Positions 58,701-64,000 of a stretch of DNA of 64,000 bases are shown here, piece by piece. How positions within the stretch are numbered: position 1 is the stretch's first letter; each line of letters opens with the position of its first letter. A program made the position numbers and the translations under genes. Origin of the DNA: Anas platyrhynchos (Eukaryota; Chordata; Aves; Anseriformes; Anatidae); contig NC_092611.1 in assembly GCF_047663525.1 (NCBI RefSeq), positions 7,849,001 to 7,913,000 on the forward strand. Direction: 5' to 3'. The notes below the pieces were generated by a model. It saw nothing but the letters and a program-made list of their open reading frames with translations. It was not told the DNA's origin and ran no database searches.

Positions 58701-61700
58701 TGCGTTATGATTTTCTCTAGTAGATCGAAGGGCTGTCTGCTATCACAAATCTTTCCCTACTAAATCCTGTTACACCACGCTGAAATCACTTCTAAGCTGC
58801 TCTTTCGCAGATTAAATGAACCGAGCTTCTGCAGCCTCCTGCTCCAAGGCGTACTGGTGAGATGGACAAATGCTAACAGCACTTTTCTGCTTGCCTTACG
58901 CAGGCCAGGACTGCTGGCTTGCCAGTGGTTATTGCACCACCTCGTGGGAAAGGAGATAAAACACAGAACAGGGAAAAGGATGCCCAGCTCAAATGCTCAC
59001 CAAGTGTAATTTTGAGGCTAAATAATGGGTTTGTAATAAACTGAACCTATGGGAAAAACAGTAAAAGACCATGTATAAGGCTGGGACAGAATGTGAGGCA
59101 AACGTAGAGGGAGAAGGAATAGCTTTGAGGCCATTCAGTGAGATCACAAGCAGATGCTGTATGGCCAACCTGGAGGGTTAAAAACAAAGTCTTTGCAGTT
59201 AATTAATCTTGAGTATAAATATTTGCACACAAGAGACTGCTTTATCCTACAGTAATGCCATCAGCTGCATTTTCCCACTAACAAGTGACTTTCTCACCGC
59301 ACCCTGCATTACACAGCGACGTCTGAGCCAGATCAAACAATCCTGCCCCACTGCAATACCGTCCTGCTGGGCAGGGCTGGCACTGCTCTTCTGCCTCCAG
59401 GCCTGGGACAGCAGAGAAGGATCCAGGAGGACAGGGCAGGGGATACCCTGTACCACTGGGGCAGAAATGCCCGACAGGACAGATGTCATTACCAGGCACA
59501 CTTAGGCCAGCAGATTCTACCTGTGTAAGAAAAAAAAGAGAAAACAGAGAAAGAAAGGAAAAATATTATTGAAACTAAAATTGGCACCAAATACTACAGA
59601 GATAGGTTCTGGAAAGGTTATGTATGAGCTGAGTCTTGCAAGATTTCTGCCACTGAAACTTCATGAAGACACAGCTGGCATAAAAAGGTCACTGGAAGTG
59701 TTGGCTGCTGAGCCATGGCTATCTGATCACTGATGCCATCGTTTGGAAGAGACCTTTGCACACTGCAGTACAATCTACAGAAATGGAGATCTGGCCAGAA
59801 GTTGTTAGCAGGCAGCTCCATGTTCCAGCAGATGATAAGAGCAGAACATTAGGCGACCTGGGGAGCTCTCAAGGGCAGCAGTAGCAGGCAAGAGTAACTC
59901 TATAGAGAGCAGTAATACTTGGAAAACATTACACTAGAAGCTATAAGATTGTGACAGTCCAGTCCTTGTCCCCAGGAAGCTAGGCTTACTGTGCTGCTGC
60001 CCAGCACTCACTCACCCTGTGTTTGAAGGGCGCTGGGCTGGTGGCTCCGCTGGCACAGTGATAACCTGAGTAGCAAAATCCAGAAGGCTGGGACAGACCT
60101 GGTGCTGAGCAATACATGCCTAAAATGAACAGAAAAGCAATCTCCATGAGATGGCCTGCACAGAAGACTGGTGGAGGAGTCAGTAACATGAAGGGAGAAG
60201 ACACAATTTCCTGAACTATTCCATGTATTCCCCTGAGTTTCTCTTGCCACGTCCCTGCTTACCTGCTGGGCAGGGCTCACAGTCAGAGCTGCTAGTGGCA
60301 CCAGCCCTGGGGCCAAAAGTTCCCTTCGGACACGGATGCTGTGCACTGAAGTTGGTACCTGGCAGACAGAAGTACCCAGCAGGGCACAGCTCAGGAGTAT
60401 GTGCTCCAGAACCTACGACACAAAGGAGAGCATCTTGCTCAGGAAATATTACTAGACATGACAGGCAATGTCATTCTCTATCAACATATTCAGTCTTCCT
60501 CCTCCTATCTTAGTACAGGACATGGGATTCATCATGTGTATTCTGATGCAGTTGTTCAGATTCCTGTTGCGGTAATTGGAGAGAAACAGCACTTACAGAG
60601 GAACTGCGCTTCAAGTGCGATTCATCTCACCCTAAGGCAGACATCTAAAATAAGAAGGATGAATTGCACCCCAGATGTGCCTCTTTCTTTCCACTGACTA
60701 CAGAGGGAGGACAAAAATCTAGCTCAGATTCAGATGTCTACAAAGGAGCGGTCTTAAGTTTTATTAGAGTAATCCCATCCAGGGGGTAGAACCATGCCCA
60801 TGCAGTTATATTTCTTGTGTTCCTTGTTGCATGCTTGAGCTGCCAGACAGGAATAGCTTCATTGTATTTTCCTGGGCACTGAGTTTCTCTCCCCGCAGAG
60901 AGAAGGATTTGGCTTCAGCTTACTCTTTCAACGACAGCCTCAGAGTCTTAGAAATCTGTTTTGGCTTCCGTCCTTGGCAGAATCTGATGCATCTGCCTGC
61001 CCAGTCCAATCCACGTAACACTTAGCAGAACCTTAACAGAAGTAAGGAAGCTACAGCACTCAAAATCCTTTTTGTCCCACTAAGTCTCACAGAAAGACTC
61101 GGCCCTTAGTGACATGGGATCCCTTTTTATCACAACACACAGCTCCCTCGCATTTGTTAGGCTGTTCACAGGCAGAGTTTGTGCAAGTCCTTCCTCTCTC
61201 CTGTAACTGGTAGATCCTGTTGCCGCATGGCACAGGAAAGGCAGATGTGGGGGGGCAATAAAAGTCACATAGGCAGCAGTAGGGAATGGGATTAATAGCC
61301 AGGTGGACAGTATCAGCCCACAGAACACGGTTGTTTGGAAGTGATTTTTCCCAGTCCTACAACCAGAAAAGCAAAGTCTTTAACCATCCTTTACTGATCG
61401 AAGACAACAGGAAACCTTCATCTCTTGAGAGAACAAGCTCCTTCAGCATACACCCTTAACAGGCATCAGAAAGCAAGAATTCTCTGAAGTTCAGCCTCAG
61501 ACAAAGAACATCTTAGCAGACAGGAAAGTCAATTCTGATTTATATGCCTGCAGGAAATTATATGCCTGCAGGAAACATGGGCTTCCAGTTAAAATGCTCA
61601 ATCTTAATTTTGCAAATCTCAGTTGTGGTTCCAGCTCTGCTATAAACTTGTGTAAGCTCGGTCAAGCCATTTCCTCTCTATCGCTTCTGTTTCCTACCTG

Positions 61701-63210
61701 AAAAAGGAAAAGCCTCTTTGCCTCATGGAAGGGGCAGGTGAACTTAAACTACCAGAGTGACCTCCAATAAACATATTGCACAGACAGATTGGGAGAACCT
61801 CTGAGAAGGAGCAGCTGTCTCAGAGCAGAGCCCCTGGCTGCTAGCCAGTACCAAGGACCTGCCTGCCTGGTTATTTTCTTTCCCTGAGGGGATGACTATA
61901 TATAAGGCATCTAGAAAGGGTGTCTGAGCCAAGGAACAAAGAAGGTATAAAGAAGGAACAAAGAAGGTCTGGGTAACCTGAGACTGCTGCAGAGAACCCA
62001 ACAGAAACGTTGGAAGAGAAATGGTTTAGGGCATTTATACCTGGTACACGTCCTGCAGAAACCTTCATTAACCTAAGAAAATATTGTAAACGATAAACTT
62101 GTAGTGGGTACTTAACTCATCTCACTTTACGTTGTGTAACCCCAGGTCTCAGGTACACCAGCAGACACTCACCACTACAGAAATACCCAGCAGGGCAGAG
62201 CTGGCAGTCTCTTGAGTGCCATTTTCCACTGTCAGCGTTGAAGTGCCCGGGGCTGCAAGGGACTGGGGATTCGGAGCCTTCAGGACAGTAGGAGCCAGGG
62301 GGGCACTGCTTATGATCCGGCTGCGTAGATCCAGCATCACAGAAATAGCCAGCATAACACAATCCTGCAAGAAAGCAAAGATTCAGCATTAGGGTTAAGC
62401 ATAATACTAAAACCAAAAAGATGTTAGATGCACGTGATACACACCAGAAACACTGGTCAGGCCCTCTCCTCGGCAGAACTTCCCCCCAGGGCAGGGCAGG
62501 CAGGCGTTAGGGTAAACCATACCAGACAGAGGCAGAAACGTGCCAGTGGGACACGGCTCTGGCTTGCTGCTGCCCGGTGGGCAGTAATGGCCTGCTGGAC
62601 AAAGGCCCCCAGTCTCATCACTGACTGGGTTTGGTACCCGTGCCTCTGAGGTGCAGTAATACCCAGGCAAACAAGTACCGCTTGGGGATGTGAGTCCTAA
62701 ACAGAAGAAACACAAGATCAAATAAGTCAGTGCATTGCCTAATTCACAGCTTCTGGACTAAAGAAACCAGGCAAGCCTCATCACTCAGAGTCTGCTATCT
62801 GTGAGCACCTCTGTTATTTAAGAGCTAGATCTACAGTCTCCGTATTTTCTAACAAAACTGATTGAAAACACTACTTGAAAGTCATACAAACTGCAGACAG
62901 AAGGAAAGTTCATTCATCAGTGGAACTTTTTAACTCTCCTAGGTACAACACAGCCAGGACTGTATTTAATCCACACGTGATCCCTACCTGCACTGGAACA
63001 AAAGGTGCCTCCGGGACAAGGTTTGCATTCTCCCTGATTTCTTAGTCCAGTTTCGTTACTGTAGGTCCCCACTGGGCACGGGTACTGATTGTAGGCTTTT
63101 GTGCCTGAGAGGCAGTAATACCCGGCTGGACAGTCCGTTGGTTTGATTATCCCATGGGAGTTCTCTCGGAGATTGTCTGGGTGGTCCTTTAGGGCACAGA
63201 ACCTAAAAAA

Positions 63211-63253
<43 letters not shown>

Positions 63254-63745
63254 ATATCTGAGTACTGCCTCAGACCATGCTTACCCTCTGTTCTAAGGGA
63301 CTGAGAAACCCTTTCTACACAACAGTGAGAGTCTAAGATGACAAGCCAAATTACTTGAAATGACACAGAGAGCTGAGATGCAACCTGTCAGGGCCATTTT
63401 TTCTTTCACAGCAGACACACCTACCAGGACAGATCTTCTGTCTACACGGGTTCAAGTACAGAAAATGACATAATAATAGGAAAGGTGATAAAAATACAGG
63501 AACAAAAAGCACAGCCACGTGTACCAAATGATGCATCACACAGAGCAGCCTAAGGCAGACGGAAATAGACCTGCTAATTCCCCAGGAAAGCATCGAGATG
63601 AAGGAGCAGATCTGTTCCACTTACATTCCTGCTGGGCATGTTTCACACTGGCTTTTACCAGCCTGGTCCTGATATTTCCCAGAGGGACACGGTATGGGCT
63701 CAGGGCTGCCAGAAGGGCAATAGTGACCCACTGGACAGAGATTGT
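38421..63745 (-). CDS. Giant GCC2/GCC3-repeat transmembrane protein (C-terminal 2,174 residues, 5' end outside window)
   Basis: Forty exons spliced by hand give 6,527 nt: two leading bases of a split codon plus 2,175 codons including the stop. Each junction has matching phase and each skipped frame has stops. Order of parts: residues 1-1143 cysteine-rich repeats, 1144-1236 Cys-rich EGF-like, 1237-1487 beta-rich domain, 1488-1508 transmembrane, about 1509-1954 mixed region, about 1957-1981 transmembrane, then a charged coiled-coil tail ending GTSQFP. The repeats are GCC2_GCC3-like, as in ephrin receptors and SCUBE proteins, so a surface location is likely; the function is unknown. Exon coordinates are given in the four block entries below. 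The N-terminus and signal peptide lie beyond 64,000. I know no mammalian protein with this layout, but I could not search. Confidence is high that it is a real gene, low on what it does. Confidence 0.88.
40965..41224 (+). mobile_element. CR1 LINE, 5'-truncated 3' end
   Basis: Lies in the intron between exons 41567-41787 and 40644-40758 of the large gene, in the opposite orientation to it. Recognisable pieces include ggacaaggggtaatggttcc, gcactggaacaggttgccca, gatcccttccaacccaaatc and the terminal attctatgatt octamer-like end. This is the most direct evidence for a bird (or reptile) genome. It carries no open reading frame of its own. Confidence 0.9.
41567..46642 (-). other. First TM helix, inter-helix region and second TM helix
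   Basis: Exons 46480-46642, 45995-46077, 45017-45177, 44608-44761, 44045-44232, 43866-43944, 43242-43373, 42330-42659, 41880-41989 and 41567-41787. The first opens with [20 protein letters not shown], a clean 20-residue membrane span. About 450 residues follow with helical, Gln/Glu/Lys-rich stretches ([28 protein letters not shown]) and a moderately hydrophobic part in exon 42330-42659. The last exon begins GAA CTG, then 20 T, and encodes E-L-F7-W-L-S followed by [17 protein letters not shown], a second strong span. If both are true helices, the N-terminus and the C-terminal tail lie on the same side of the membrane. Confidence 0.75.
41762..41781 (-). repeat. Coding homopolymer: 20 T on the minus strand
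   Basis: Twenty A on the plus strand, read as 20 T on the coding strand, lie six bases inside exon 41567-41787. Read in the only open frame they give six TTT codons plus two thirds of a TTC, so seven Phe. The frame of everything downstream depends on the run length modulo three. Confidence 0.85.
47359..51046 (-). other. Juxtamembrane extracellular region: EGF-like stretch plus beta-rich (cupredoxin-like?) domain
   Basis: Exons 50901-51046, 50228-50355, 49250-49382, 48807-48939, 48255-48407, 47777-47903 and 47359-47570. The first two and the start of the third are Cys-rich ([20 protein letters not shown]), recalling an EGF fold. The next four lack regular Cys spacing. Exons 48255 to 47359 read [20 protein letters not shown], then [19 protein letters not shown], then [15 protein letters not shown] and IVTVNE. 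The GD-x-I-x-F start and GTYVF-x-D late strand resemble a cupredoxin-type beta sandwich, but a full set of copper ligands is not evident, so this is a tentative fold guess. It leads directly into the first transmembrane helix. Confidence 0.7.
58590..58862 (-). mobile_element. Ancient CR1-like LINE fragment
   Basis: In the long intron between exons 59303-59520 and 57621-57841. Stretches such as aatcacttctaagctgctct, agattaaatgaaccgagctt and cctcctgctccaaggc follow the order of older CR1/L3-type elements on the antisense strand. It is strongly diverged, with no clear ends. The rest of this 1.46 kb intron shows no cysteine-rich exon. Confidence 0.45.
61080..61365 (-). pseudogene. Decayed copy of a cysteine-rich repeat exon
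   Basis: Within the intron between exons 62173-62364 and 60263-60412 the minus strand begins with a usable acceptor (GGTTGTAG|GACTGG). It then shows the repeat signature in pieces: YCPPGY flanked by stops in one frame, and [18 protein letters not shown] in another. Neither frame fits the phase of the flanking exons (1 nt in, 2 nt out), and the flanking exons join correctly without it. The simplest reading is a former repeat exon broken by frameshifts and dropped from the transcript. An alternative is a terminal exon of a rare isoform, since one frame runs about 75 codons to a TGA. Confidence 0.55.
61540..61575. repeat. 18-bp perfect tandem duplication
   Basis: TTATATGCCTGCAGGAAA occurs twice in direct succession in an intron of the large gene. 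Confidence 0.9.
63205..63255. repeat. (AAAT)n microsatellite abutting a splice acceptor
   Basis: About twelve AAAT units on the plus strand, read as (TTTA)n on the coding strand. The repeat ends only a few bases from the acceptor TTTTTTAG of exon 62988-63202, so it supplies most of the T-rich tract of that splice site. Confidence 0.9.
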
Positions 63746-64000
63746 CTAGGAGGAAATAAAGAAGGAATATGTCTAACATAACTGCTCTGTTCATGGCCTG
63801 GAGAGCTGTATAGTGTCATAGGAGGAACCATCACTACAAATCTAAAACTGGAAGGCTTAAGATAAAAGCTTTATAAAAATCAATCGATCGATTAAACAAA
63901 GAAACAAACACACACCAAAAAAAAACTACCCCAAAACACCACCCTGGGTTTGTTAAAAGCCGTGCTGAACATATCTGAGCAGCAAGGCCCATGCACAATT
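63746..64000 (-). other. Intron of the large gene, running off the window
   Basis: No further repeat exon is visible. The exon at 63625-63745 begins two bases into a codon, so at least one more exon must lie to the right of the window. Confidence 0.6.

Larger units (their letters stand above)
51871..63745 (-). other. Cysteine-rich GCC2/GCC3 repeat block (20 exons)
   Basis: Exons 5' to 3': 63625-63745, 62988-63202, 62445-62696, 62173-62364, 60263-60412, 60016-60119, 59303-59520, 57621-57841, 57285-57431, 56472-56636, 56088-56239, 55694-55862, 55343-55451, 54695-54840, 54202-54327, 53844-54023, 53442-53666, 53016-53142, 52700-52899, 51871-52083. They encode nearly forty C-x2-G-x2-C motifs such as CPAGYYC, CPPGHYC and CPVGRYC, alternating with PCPxGT turns and CxxC pairs. 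This is the spacing of GCC2/GCC3 (ephrin-receptor-like) modules, which fold by disulphides outside the cell. Many exons begin two bases and end one base into a codon (phase 1-1), so whole exons can be duplicated without a frame change. Scattered N-glycosylation sequons (NVS, NMT, NST, NFS) fit an extracellular location. Confidence 0.88.

Noticed and set aside
63420..63455. Cys-containing stretch (PCRQKICPG) before a GT in the intron between the first two window exons of the large gene
   Set aside because: No adequate acceptor. The flanking exons already complete the motif CPAGMFC when joined directly. It may be another decayed unit, but the signal is too short to call.

Overview
The window is nuclear DNA from a vertebrate, most likely a bird. 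Genes are split into many short exons with GT-AG introns. A CR1 retrotransposon tail with the diagnostic ATTCTATG-type 3' end sits in one intron, with older CR1-like pieces elsewhere. All calls come from reading the sequence and hand-splicing; no alignment or database search was run.

Region 1 (about 1,050-20,065, plus strand) holds a complete ATP12A gene, the non-gastric H+/K+-ATPase alpha subunit. Twenty-three coding exons join without a frame break into 1,033 residues. The P-type ATPase signatures ([19 protein letters not shown]) and the H,K-pump-specific lysine in TM5 are all present. A TATA-like box precedes the first exon and an AATAAA follows the stop.

Region 2 (about 20,066-38,420) is an 18 kb gap between the 3' ends of two convergent genes. 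It holds simple repeats, a probable CR1 scrap, a cluster of three identical 12-bp palindromes, and a few exon-like minus-strand segments that I cannot assign to a known gene.

Region 3 (38,421-63,745, minus strand, continuing beyond the right edge) holds the C-terminal 2,174 residues of a very large membrane protein that I do not recognise by name. Forty exons were joined and every splice phase agrees. The order is: about 1,140 residues of GCC2/GCC3-type (ephrin-receptor-like) cysteine-rich repeats with nearly forty C-x2-G-x2-C motifs; a short Cys-rich EGF-like stretch; a beta-rich domain with a cupredoxin-like feel; a first transmembrane helix; a roughly 450-residue region; a second transmembrane helix that opens with seven phenylalanines encoded by a run of 20 T; and a coiled-coil tail. 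This gene is the main candidate for something little described. Its introns contain at least one decayed copy of a repeat exon.

The two genes are convergent neighbours. Nothing in the sequence shows that they work together: ATP12A acts in apical ion exchange, and the large protein looks like a surface or ciliary/secretory-type receptor or scaffold of unknown role.
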